NCBI RefSeq assembly: GCF_020539865.1
Contig: NZ_JAJBQV010000039.1
Coordinates: 1 to 17,646, forward strand
From: Megasphaera elsdenii
GTDB taxonomy: Bacteria; Bacillota; Negativicutes; Veillonellales; Megasphaeraceae
Direction of reading: 5' to 3'
Length of the DNA: 17,646 bases
In this document: positions 1 through 6,819 of the stretch, piece after piece
Position numbering within the stretch: position 1 is the first letter of the stretch
Layout: every line of letters begins with the position of its first letter
The notes under the pieces: generated by a model
Seen by the model: only the letters and a program-made list of their open reading frames with translations
Told to the model about the DNA's origin: nothing
Databases searched by the model: none
Translations under genes and position numbers: made by a program

Positions 1-149
1 CCAGTGAATCGGCTATCGTCGCCATCACCCTCGGCATCCCGACCGTCGTCGGCGCTGCTCATGCCGTAGATACCCTGGAAAACGGCGAAATCGTCACGGT
101 AGATGCTAGCCGCGGCACCATTTTCCGCGGTGAAGCCAACGCACGATAA
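1..149 (+). CDS. pyk: C-terminal end of pyruvate kinase (PEP-utilising swivel domain), 5' truncated by window
   Basis: The reading frame is open from base 3 and stops at TAA 147-149, giving the last 48 residues of a protein. The sequence includes SESAIVAITLGIPTVVG followed by NGEIVTVDASRGTIFRGEA, which matches the phosphohistidine (swivel) domain of PEP-utilising enzymes. In PPDK and PtsI this domain is not C-terminal. In many Firmicute pyruvate kinases it is an extra domain at the very end, and the ORF ends here just after it, so pyruvate kinase is the best reading. A Glu stands where the phosphorylatable His of the TSHAA motif would be, which fits a non-catalytic copy. Pyruvate kinase makes pyruvate and ATP from PEP and ADP in the cytoplasm. 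The catalytic domain lies outside the window, so the name is inferred. Confidence 0.72.
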   Translation, partial: SESAIVAITLGIPTVVGAAHAVDTLENGEIVTVDASRGTIFRGEANAR

Positions 150-158
150 ACTCTCTTT

Positions 159-1262
159 TTACATTCCCATGAATTCCAGCATTTGCATCATGCCGGCTGG
201 GAACGTATCTATGTCTAATGATTCCTGCAAAGTGTGTTCACCGCGGCTGCGGCAGAAGCCGAAGGAAATGGACGGGATGCCTTGGCTCATGGGGATATTG
301 GCATCGGTACTGCCGGCAATGCAGGTTGTCGGCAGGCCGTGACGCTGGCGGATTGCCGTGATGCGGTCTGCCAGGGGATTGGCGTCCAGTCGGCTGCAGG
401 GCCGTTCTCCGAGCAGCTTGGTTTTGATGTGAACTGTTTCCCCTTCGCTATGGGCTAAGAGGATTTGAAAGGTTTGGTCCAGCTTGTCCAGTTCGTCGGC
501 GCTTTCTGAGCGCAAGTCGACGGTGAATACGGCCTTTGCTGCAATAGAATTGACCGTTGTGCCGCCCGTGATGGTGCCGACATTGTACGTTGTTTTTGGC
601 TGGAGCGGTACGGACTGTGCATAGAGCTCATTAATGATGCGGGCTGCTTCGGCAATGGCATTGGACTGGCCGAAGTGCATCCAGCTGTGACCGCCAGCAG
701 CTTCGACGGAGACAGCATAGCGGCGGGATCCGACGGCTGTCGTCACGAAGGTATCGAAAGTGCAATCAACGGCGACGACTTCATCAATACGGCCATGCCA
801 GTCGGTCATGACCTGCCGCATCCCCTTGAGATTGCCTAGGCCTTCTTCGCCGACATCAAAGGCAAAGAGCAGGCCCTGCGGCGGCGTGAGTTGTAAATCG
901 AAAAACATTTTTATAATAAATAATAGACCGGCAATGCTGGCACTGTTGTCGCTGCACGACGGCGCTGACAAAATATGACCTGTTTGGTGGATGTGGATTT
1001 CCTGCAAATCTTTAAATACAGTATCTATATGAGCGGTGTAAAGGGCAACCTTTTCACCGCTTTTTATATGGCAAGGATACAAAATATTGCCGGCTTCATC
1101 GCGATAGGCACTGCTAGCTCCCAAGCCATGTAAATATTGGAGAATCCATTCTCCCTTAGCTTGTTCGTGACCTGTTGGCGAAGGCAGCGAAATAATCTGA
1201 CAAAGTAATTCCATAAAATCACAGCTGTGCTCCTGTACATATTGCTCAATCTCTTCATTCAT
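159..1262 (-). CDS. M20 family metallopeptidase / deacylase
   Basis: The 367-residue protein has the layout of a dinuclear zinc M20 peptidase (PepT, DapE and ArgE relatives). Visible metal-site motifs are AHIDT (His78, Asp80), the bridging Asp105 in CSDNSAS, the general base and ligand pair Glu139-Glu140 in DVGEEG, Asp166, and a late His343 in GEHTLQE. The insertion (dimerisation) domain spans about residues 180-290 and contains GGHSW with His192. There is no signal peptide, so it should be cytoplasmic. The family hydrolyses small peptides or N-acyl amino acids; the substrate cannot be read from the sequence. The start is supported by a GAGAGAGGGG purine run about 10 bases upstream and an extended -10 promoter just beyond it. 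The gene stands alone and ends 9 bases from the convergent pyruvate kinase stop, with no hairpin between them. Confidence 0.88.
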   Translation of the reverse strand: MNEEIEQYVQEHSCDFMELLCQIISLPSPTGHEQAKGEWILQYLHGLGASSAYRDEAGNILYPCHIKSGEKVALYTAHIDTVFKDLQEIHIHQTGHILSAPSCSDNSASIAGLLFIIKMFFDLQLTPPQGLLFAFDVGEEGLGNLKGMRQVMTDWHGRIDEVVAVDCTFDTFVTTAVGSRRYAVSVEAAGGHSWMHFGQSNAIAEAARIINELYAQSVPLQPKTTYNVGTITGGTTVNSIAAKAVFTVDLRSESADELDKLDQTFQILLAHSEGETVHIKTKLLGERPCSRLDANPLADRITAIRQRHGLPTTCIAGSTDANIPMSQGIPSISFGFCRSRGEHTLQESLDIDTFPAGMMQMLEFMGM

Positions 1263-1294
1263 GATAATGACCCCTCTCTCGTCATAGTAACCTT

Positions 1295-1303
1295 ATTATA
1301 ACA
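1295..1303 (-). promoter_or_regulatory. Extended -10 promoter for the M20 peptidase gene
   Basis: On the - strand the sequence reads TGTTATAAT, a perfect extended -10 element (TG-N-TATAAT), with the -10 hexamer at 1300-1295. The predicted transcription start is near 1288, about 25 bases before the ATG at 1262. No good -35 hexamer is seen at 17 bases, which is normal for extended -10 promoters. Confidence 0.55.
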
Positions 1304-1394
1304 TGGAAATGAACGCAGGCCCTTTACGAACCACGGTTTTTCCAGATGCGGCGTTCCGCCGCGACAGACTAAAACTAACAACGATGCTCAAAAG

Positions 1395-1426
1395 GAGCTG
1401 TCTCACGTGCGACAGCTCTTTTTTTT
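1395..1426 (+). terminator. Intrinsic terminator with no obvious gene upstream
   Basis: The arms GAGCTGTC (1395-1402) and GACAGCTC (1411-1418) form a perfect 8-bp stem with an 8-base loop, followed by eight T (1419-1426). Four A precede the stem (1390-1393), so weak termination on the - strand is also possible. No + strand gene lies between 1263 and 1394. The - strand gene on the left starts upstream of it, so the hairpin currently serves no visible + strand transcript. Confidence 0.75.
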
Positions 1427-1789
1427 ACCCATATATTCGAGTATCATATCTTTTAACTGCAAAAATGACCGCTTGCGTCAAAAAAACGTCGTTTTAGGAC
1501 AAAGCTGTCTTGTCATCAAAATTATATTGTATAATGCAAATAGATAAGTTATCTCTTTGATTAATAGATGAAGTTTGAAAATATCATCTTTAAAATAAAA
1601 CAGATAAATTGATTAAAACTGATGTTTTTTTGTTGAAATTTATCAAATAGCGTATAAAAATATAATTTTCAGCGAAATAATTTTATATTGTATTATAAGT
1701 GAGAAAGACAATTGTCTATACAAATAAAAAATAATTAAAGTGTTTTTACGGTAAAATACTCTGGAGCTGAAAAAAGGAGATGGAAGTTT
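1427..1789. other. AT-rich leader region upstream of the autotransporter locus
   Basis: No gene is supported here. The stretch is much richer in A and T than its surroundings. It contains a 12-base perfect palindrome AGACAATTGTCT at 1706-1717, a TATAAT at 1530-1535 that lacks a properly spaced -35 (TTGTCA lies only 14 bases upstream), and a weak TAAAAT at 1752-1757. A clear ribosome binding site, AAAAAGGAG, lies at 1771-1779 in front of the ESPR-coding sequence. A promoter for the autotransporter probably lies here, but I cannot choose one with confidence. Confidence 0.5.
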
Positions 1790-2182
1790 ATAAATAAGAT
1801 TTATAAGGTAGTATGGAATACAGTTCGCAATTGTTACGTAGTTGAATCCGAACTGATTAGCTTGAAATCGGGCAGACATAGCACATCGAATGGCAAGTCT
1901 TCGAGTCTGAAAGTTACCTTGACCGTACTGGCGCTCTGCGGGATGACGGCTTTAGGAAGCTGAGTTGCTCCGGCGTACGCGGCCGATGCAGGTGCGGCAG
2001 TAGAAAGTCAGTATGTGGCAGTGCTTGTGAATGATAAAAACAACTATTACACAAACAATTGGGGCCGCAAAGTGCTATACGGTGAGGCAAGAACTTTTGG
2101 TGGCTATAGCTATCACAAAGAAACAGTTTCTGATCAATCTTACTGGGTCCGTGACGGCTATACCATTAAGTACGAAAAAAAA
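1790..2182 (+). pseudogene. Disrupted 5' end of trimeric autotransporter: ESPR, signal peptide and head start
   Basis: In the frame beginning at 1790 the translation is (I)NKIYKVVWNTVRNCYVVE, a typical extended signal peptide region (ESPR) that opens trimeric autotransporters as MNKIYKV. A hydrophobic segment LKVTLTVLALCGMTALGS and a cleavage-like APAYA/AD junction follow. A good GGAG (1776-1779) sits 10 bases upstream. Three defects are visible. The expected ATG is ATA (1790-1792). A TGA at 1961-1963 interrupts the signal peptide between GS and VAPAYA. The frame runs into TAA just after an A8 tract (2175-2182), while the rest of the protein continues in the +1 frame. Removing one A restores a continuous frame (Y-E-K-N-K-R-Y-P). 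Unless these are assembly errors or the copy is switched by slippage, the secreted adhesin cannot be made from this locus. Confidence 0.8.
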
Positions 2183-4604
2183 TAAACGATATCCCGGCGC
2201 TGAAAAAGACAATATCATTAAGGCTTACAAGACTAATTCTTACACGTCGGCCAGCGATGCAGGCCTTTTGAAATCGAATCAGATTATGGTCGAATCGGCA
2301 GGCGTTTCGACGCTAACTGGCGTCGACCTCGATGATGTCTCGGGCGGTACCTATGTCGGCGCAACGAATTCCGGCAGCACTTCCACGCCTTCGTCGTTCA
2401 ACTACATGATTAAAGACGACAACGGCTCCTACATCGATGCCGGCAACAGCAACTACAGCACTCATTTTGCAGCGGCTGCGAAGAATTCGGACGGTACTTA
2501 TTCCTACAACGGTGAAGTCCTTTCTAATGACAACCTCTACGTCATCTCTTTGACGGACCGCTACGGCGATACGACGAGCAAAGTCGGCGTCTTCCTGACG
2601 TCGAGCGGCAAAGTTTACACGGGTAAAGTCTTCGGTGCCAATAATGAAGTTCTGATGACGACGAAAAATGATGACGGCACATTGTACAGCTACTGGGGTG
2701 CGGATACGCCGGACCCGAACTCCAAATTGGCAGACATGACCATCGGCCAGTTCAACCAGGCCCTGGAAAAAGTCAACAACAACAGTAAAGCTGTAGCTGG
2801 CGACACGATTAAAGAAATCAAGACGACAGCTAAGACTGATGGTGGCGGTACTATTGACCTCATTCGCCGCGGCCAATACAACTCTGCAACGGGTCAGTAT
2901 GAAGGCGAACACAAAGTAGGTAGTGGCATTACGATTACCAGCCGTGGTGGTACGAATGGCAAAGACGTCAAAATCAATTTCAGCAATGGAACCACCGGAG
3001 TTGACGTTGCTGCTGGCTCGAAAGTGGAAGCTGTAGGAACCCAAGAAGCCACTACTGGTCTTACCATTAATGGCAAAACGTACAACATCAAGACCGGTCA
3101 GAACTACACGAGTGGGGATAATGTAAGTATCAGTGCTGACAATGTGATTTCTGCTACCAACACGACCTTGGTTGCAGGAGATGCAGAAAAGAAAGGTGAC
3201 AGTTATATCGTTAAGGATACGGCCGGAAATAAAGTTACTCTGAAAGACGTAGCCAGCGCTGCGACCGTGACCCAAAATTACAATACTTTGAATACAAAAG
3301 TTGAAGCCGCTAAGACAACTTTGGCAAATGGCACGAACACGACCGTTGAATCTTCGACGGTAGCAGAGGATGGTCATACGGAATACAAAGTCAATCTCAA
3401 TGAAAAGGTCAACTTGGGCGATACGATTCAGCTCAATGGCTCCGATGGCTCCATCAGTGCTAAATCGGGCGGCGCGAAGTTGTCTTTCAACAACAACGGC
3501 TTGACGGTTTCCCAGGCTAAGAATGGCGTGACTAATGAAACGAGAATCAATGGAGCTGAGATTACGGTCGACGGTGGTATCGGTAACCAGACAACTATCA
3601 AAGGTTCGATGGCTAGTATCGGCAGCGTCCTAGTCAACGGCGGTGGTGGAACAGCTACGATTAGTGGCCTGACCAATAAAACGACGAAGTACGCAGGTTT
3701 TGCAACATCTGGCCGGGCAGCAACGGAAGAACAGCTGAAAGAAGTCTCGGGTCAGGCCAGTGAAGCCATCACGAAGGCCAACAAGGGCTGGAACCTGACG
3801 ACTAACGGTGCAGCTGCTAGCAAAACTAACATTGCTCCGGACGGCACGGTAGACTTCTCCAGCGACGATGGCAATCTGGTCATCAGCAATGCTGGTGTAA
3901 ACCTCTCGTTCGCCCTGAATAAAGACATCAAAGTCGACAGCATTACGGCCAAGACCGACGGCGGCCAGCTGAATATCAAGTCGGAAGTCAACATGAACAA
4001 CCAGAAGATTACCAATCTGGCTAATGGCGAAATCGCTAAAGGATCGAAAGACGCCGTCAATGGTGGACAGATTTACGATCTGAAGCAAAACGTCTCTACC
4101 AATACGGAAAATATCAATATCCTGAACGAGGCTGTCGTTGCTAACGCAGAAAACATCAACAGCTTGAGCCATTCGCTCAACAAGCTGGATAGCCGCATCA
4201 ATCGCGTCGGTGCTGGCGCAGCCGCTCTGGCAGCCCTCCACCCGCTCGATTTTGACCCGGACAACAAGTGGGACTTCGCAGCTGGTTATGGCAACTATGC
4301 CGGCGCCAATGCAGTCGCTATCGGTACCTACTATCGCCCGAACGAAAACACCATGTTCAGCATCGGTGGCAGCTTCGGCGGCGGTGAAAACATGATCAAC
4401 GCCGGCGTCAGCTTCAAACTCGGCAGCGGCAGCAGCGGTATCACGACGTCCAAGACGGTCATGGCTAAGAAGATTAAAGAACAAGATGAACTCCTGAAAG
4501 CACAGGATGCTAAGATGAAAGAACAAGATGAAAAGATTGCTAAACTGGAAGCTCTCGTAGCTCAGCAAGGCGAAATGATTCGACAGGCACTGGGCAAGAA
4601 ATAG
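2031..4604 (+). CDS. YadA-like trimeric autotransporter adhesin, passenger and membrane anchor (lacks its own export signal)
   Basis: The open frame gives 857 residues from ATG 2031, but no ribosome binding site precedes it and the first 48 or so codons are in the wrong frame. Genuine sequence begins near 2180, where it continues the ESPR fragment. The passenger is rich in Gly, Asn, Thr and Ser and lacks Cys over the genuine part. A stalk follows, with short coiled stretches and a neck-type motif, ITNLANG then DAVNGGQIYDL, at about 4011-4083. The YadA anchor domain (4199-4424) runs from NRVGAGAAALAALHPLDF to AGVSFKLG and would form the trimeric outer-membrane barrel. Unlike classic YadA, 59 residues follow the barrel, including a coiled coil with two KEQDE repeats. 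The family mediates adhesion and autoaggregation. A terminator follows at once. The family call is secure; expression is doubtful because the start and signal are broken. Confidence 0.85.
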   Translation: MIKTTITQTIGAAKCYTVRQELLVAIAITKKQFLINLTGSVTAIPLSTKKNKRYPGAEKDNIIKAYKTNSYTSASDAGLLKSNQIMVESAGVSTLTGVDLDDVSGGTYVGATNSGSTSTPSSFNYMIKDDNGSYIDAGNSNYSTHFAAAAKNSDGTYSYNGEVLSNDNLYVISLTDRYGDTTSKVGVFLTSSGKVYTGKVFGANNEVLMTTKNDDGTLYSYWGADTPDPNSKLADMTIGQFNQALEKVNNNSKAVAGDTIKEIKTTAKTDGGGTIDLIRRGQYNSATGQYEGEHKVGSGITITSRGGTNGKDVKINFSNGTTGVDVAAGSKVEAVGTQEATTGLTINGKTYNIKTGQNYTSGDNVSISADNVISATNTTLVAGDAEKKGDSYIVKDTAGNKVTLKDVASAATVTQNYNTLNTKVEAAKTTLANGTNTTVESSTVAEDGHTEYKVNLNEKVNLGDTIQLNGSDGSISAKSGGAKLSFNNNGLTVSQAKNGVTNETRINGAEITVDGGIGNQTTIKGSMASIGSVLVNGGGGTATISGLTNKTTKYAGFATSGRAATEEQLKEVSGQASEAITKANKGWNLTTNGAAASKTNIAPDGTVDFSSDDGNLVISNAGVNLSFALNKDIKVDSITAKTDGGQLNIKSEVNMNNQKITNLANGEIAKGSKDAVNGGQIYDLKQNVSTNTENINILNEAVVANAENINSLSHSLNKLDSRINRVGAGAAALAALHPLDFDPDNKWDFAAGYGNYAGANAVAIGTYYRPNENTMFSIGGSFGGGENMINAGVSFKLGSGSSGITTSKTVMAKKIKEQDELLKAQDAKMKEQDEKIAKLEALVAQQGEMIRQALGKK

Positions 4605-4616
4605 TGTCATCCAGAA

Positions 4617-4657
4617 GGCTTCGCATGAAGGTTCCGGCCCTCATGCGGGGCCTTTTT
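4617..4657 (+). terminator. Intrinsic terminator of the autotransporter locus
   Basis: GGCTTCGCATGA (4617-4628) pairs with TCATGCGGGGCC (4641-4652) as a 12-bp stem with two G-U pairs, followed by five T (4653-4657). It begins 12 bases after the stop codon. Confidence 0.8.
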
Positions 4658-4679
4658 AGGTTTGATGTGATGGTGTAGA

Positions 4680-4759
4680 TTTTGCAAGTCGCAAAAAACA
4701 CACGGCCCGTGGCCGTATGCGTAGGGGCTGAATTGTAGGGGCTCGCACGTGGCGAGCCC
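4680..4759. repeat. Cluster of small inverted repeats (dispersed intergenic repeat type)
   Basis: This 80-base stretch between the autotransporter terminator and the hcp promoter holds several small palindromes: TTTTGC/GCAAAA (4680-4685 and 4691-4696), CACGGCC/GGCCGT around 4701-4716, and GGGCTCGC/GCGAGCCC (4739-4746 and 4752-4759). TTGTAGGGG at 4733-4741 recurs at 10201-10209, again at the edge of a hairpin. It looks like a degenerate dispersed intergenic repeat rather than a gene. No ORF is supported. Confidence 0.45.
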
Positions 4760-4837
4760 GCTAGAGAAATTTGGGCATAACCTATTCTGGCATTCCTGGC
4801 GTGTTTTTACGAACCACGAGCCACTAATTTCTCTTTT

Positions 4838-4880
4838 GGTTGTAAATGCAACAGAAATGTTCCTTTCTTTTTGTTATACT
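4838..4880 (+). promoter_or_regulatory. hcp promoter with extended -10 and possible CRP/FNR-type operator
   Basis: TGTTATACT at 4872-4880 is an extended -10 element; the hexamer TATACT lies at 4875-4880 and the predicted start is near 4887. There is no convincing -35, which suggests activator dependence. GGTTG-TAAATG-CAACA at 4838-4853 is an inverted repeat of the CRP/FNR size (two 5-base half-sites, 6-base spacer, four of five bases symmetric). Its centre is about 41.5 bases upstream of the predicted start, the classic position for such activators. hcp genes in other anaerobes are often controlled by the CRP/FNR-family regulator HcpR. The half-site here does not match a consensus I can name, so the link is inference. 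Confidence 0.45.
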
Positions 4881-4957
4881 TTACATGTACTCGATGAGAG
4901 CAGAGAATTACGAATCACCCATTCATTTATATGTCTATAATATAGGAGGTTTTCCCC

Positions 4958-6529
4958 ATGACAAAAGAAAAACAGATGTTTTGTTTCCAGTGTGAACAGA
5001 CCGCTATGGGTACTGGCTGTACCGGTTGTGCCGGCGTTTGTGGCAAATCGGCTGTTGAAGCTGGCTTGCAGGATGTTTTGACTGGCGCCCTCGTCGGCTT
5101 GGCCCGTACCTGTCAGACTGCCGTTCCGACGGCTAAGACCTATCGTACCATCCTCGAAGGCATGTTCACGACCATTACCAACGTCAACTTCAATACGACG
5201 ACGACCCAGGCTATGATCGATAAGGTTCACGCTGAAGCCGCTGCCCTTTCATCCACTCCCGCAGCTGACTACGACATGAACCAGATGTGGAACGCTGACG
5301 AAGATATCCGTTCCCTCAAATCGCTCATCCTCTTCGGTATGCGCGGCATGGCTGCGTATGCTTATCACGTCCTCATGCTCGGCAAATCGAGTGAAGAAGT
5401 CGATTTCTTCTTTGTCAAAGGCTTATCGGCTATCGGCGAAGACTGGGGCATGGATGAACTCCTCCCGATTGTAATGGAAACAGGCAAAGTCAACTTGACC
5501 TGCATGGCCCTCCTCGATGAAGCCAATACGACGACTTACGGTACACCGGCTCCGACGACGGTTCCTTTGACTGTTGAAAAAGGCCCGTTCATCGTCGTCA
5601 CCGGTCATGACCTGAAAGATTTGGAACTTCTCCTCAAACAGACCGAAGGCAAAGGCATCAATATTTACACGCATGGTGAAATGCTCCCGGCTCACGCTTA
5701 TCCGGAATTGAAGAAATACAAACACCTCAAAGGTAACTTCGGCACGGCTTGGCAGAACCAGCAGAAAGAATTCGATGGCGTTCCCGGTGCTTTCTTGTTC
5801 ACGACGAACTGCCTCATGCCGCCTCGTAAATCTTACATCGACCGCGTCTTCACGACGGAAGTTGTCTCTTTTGACGGCGTAACCCACATCGGCGAAGATA
5901 AAGACTTCACGCCGGTCATCGAAAAAGCCTTGGAACTCGGCGGCTATGCAGAAGATCAGCACTTTACCGGCATCAACGGTGGCAGCACGGTTACGACGGG
6001 CTTCGGCCATGGTACGGTACTCTCCGTAGCTGACAAAGTCATCGACGCTGTCAAAGCCGGCGCTATTAAACACTTCTTCCTCGTCGGCGGTTGCGACGGC
6101 GCTCGTCCGGGCCGTAACTACTATACGGAATTCGTCAAAAAGACTCCGGCTGATACGGTCGTCCTCACGTTGGCTTGCGGCAAATACCGCTTTAATGACC
6201 TCGACCTCGGCACTATCGGCGGTTTACCGCGTATCATGGACATGGGTCAGTGCAACGACGCATACAGCGCTATCCAGGTAGCTGTCGCTTTGGCAAAAGC
6301 CTTTGATTGCGGCGTCAACGATTTGCCGCTTTCCATGGTTCTCTCTTGGTATGAACAGAAGGCTGTCTGCATCCTCTTGACCCTCCTCTCCTTGGGTATC
6401 AAGAACATCTACCTCGGCCCGACACTGCCGGCTTTCCTTTCCAAAAATGTCCTCAACTACTTGGTAGAAAACTTCAACATCACTCCGACCAGCACGCCGG
6501 AAGCTGACCTCAAAAAGATTTTGGGCTAA
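4958..6529 (+). CDS. hcp: Hydroxylamine reductase (hybrid cluster protein)
   Basis: The 523-residue protein carries all ligands expected for the hybrid Fe-S-O cluster: His217 (TGHDLKD), Glu241 (HGEML), Cys285 (TTNCLMPP), Cys379 (GGCDGARPGRNYY, the persulfide position), Cys407 (LACGKYRFND), Cys432 (GQCNDAYSA), and Glu466 and Lys468 (WYEQKAV). Near the N terminus Cys9, Cys12, Cys21 and Cys28 form the proximal Fe-S site. Cys12 to Cys21 has the short x8 spacing of the [4Fe-4S] type found in anaerobes. An extra Cys24 lies inside the loop, which is one residue longer than I expect. The family reduces hydroxylamine to ammonia and NO to N2O, and protects anaerobes from nitrosative stress in the cytoplasm. 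A perfect AGGAGG (4944-4949) sets the start. The gene stands alone, with no hcr reductase beside it. Confidence 0.96.
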   Translation: MTKEKQMFCFQCEQTAMGTGCTGCAGVCGKSAVEAGLQDVLTGALVGLARTCQTAVPTAKTYRTILEGMFTTITNVNFNTTTTQAMIDKVHAEAAALSSTPAADYDMNQMWNADEDIRSLKSLILFGMRGMAAYAYHVLMLGKSSEEVDFFFVKGLSAIGEDWGMDELLPIVMETGKVNLTCMALLDEANTTTYGTPAPTTVPLTVEKGPFIVVTGHDLKDLELLLKQTEGKGINIYTHGEMLPAHAYPELKKYKHLKGNFGTAWQNQQKEFDGVPGAFLFTTNCLMPPRKSYIDRVFTTEVVSFDGVTHIGEDKDFTPVIEKALELGGYAEDQHFTGINGGSTVTTGFGHGTVLSVADKVIDAVKAGAIKHFFLVGGCDGARPGRNYYTEFVKKTPADTVVLTLACGKYRFNDLDLGTIGGLPRIMDMGQCNDAYSAIQVAVALAKAFDCGVNDLPLSMVLSWYEQKAVCILLTLLSLGIKNIYLGPTLPAFLSKNVLNYLVENFNITPTSTPEADLKKILG

Positions 6530-6560
6530 GGCCGTGTAACTACAAACTTAATACTCAAAA

Positions 6561-6591
6561 AGAGCTGCCGCGATGCGACAGCTCTTTTTTT
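6561..6591 (+). terminator. Intrinsic terminator of hcp
   Basis: AGAGCTG (6561-6567) pairs with CAGCTCT (6579-6585). An inner CGC/GCG (6569-6571 and 6575-6577) extends the stem across a C-A mismatch. Seven T (6585-6591) follow. The arms closely resemble those of the hairpins at 1395 and 10226. Confidence 0.85.
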
Positions 6592-6746
6592 GCATGGTTC
6601 GTAAATTTTTCGCCTGACTGCGATTGTATAGGGGACGGCAAAAGCCTTTCTGGCCCGTCAGGTACCGACCATCGGAAGGTGCAGGACGGTTGCCGGAACG
6701 GACAGCAACGCTGGCCGTCTTGCGGGCGCTTTAGCGCCTTGGCTAC

Positions 6747-6775
6747 TTGCGGAATTACGGATTCTACGGTAATAT
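6747..6775 (+). promoter_or_regulatory. Promoter of the cyclophilin-SGNH operon
   Basis: TTGCGG (6747-6752) and TAATAT (6770-6775) are separated by exactly 17 bases. The predicted start near 6782 leaves a leader of about 38 bases before ATG 6820. The 150 bases upstream hold only small inverted repeats, such as GGCGC/GCGCC around 6725-6738, and no gene. Confidence 0.55.
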
Positions 6776-6819
6776 AAACGTATACTAATCTTATTATATG
6801 CAAATGGGAGGCTTTTATT

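Noticed and set aside
1303..1497. 64-codon + strand open frame across the orphan terminator
   Set aside because: It lacks a ribosome binding site, runs through a terminator hairpin, and resembles no known family.
1535..1760. Possible diversity-generating retroelement or recombinase switch near the adhesin
   Set aside because: I see no reverse transcriptase, template repeat or invertible flanking repeats in the window.
1961..1963. TGA in the adhesin signal peptide read as selenocysteine
   Set aside because: Sec in a signal peptide would be unprecedented to my knowledge, no SECIS-like hairpin follows directly, and the start codon and frame are also broken.
2031..2174. ATG 2031 as a true adhesin start
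   Set aside because: No ribosome binding site is present, and this segment read in the other frame continues the signal peptide and head, so the first 48 or so residues are out of frame.
2313..3377. Long - strand open frame (354 codons), and another at 3630-4610, opposite the autotransporter
   Set aside because: These mirror the repetitive Gly/Thr/Asn-rich coding sequence on the + strand. No start signals or family resemblance are seen.
2690..4000. Tandem repeats in the adhesin passenger suggesting a CRISPR-like or satellite array
   Set aside because: Similar short phrases such as TAKTDGG recur at the protein level, but there is no regular unit or spacing in the DNA.
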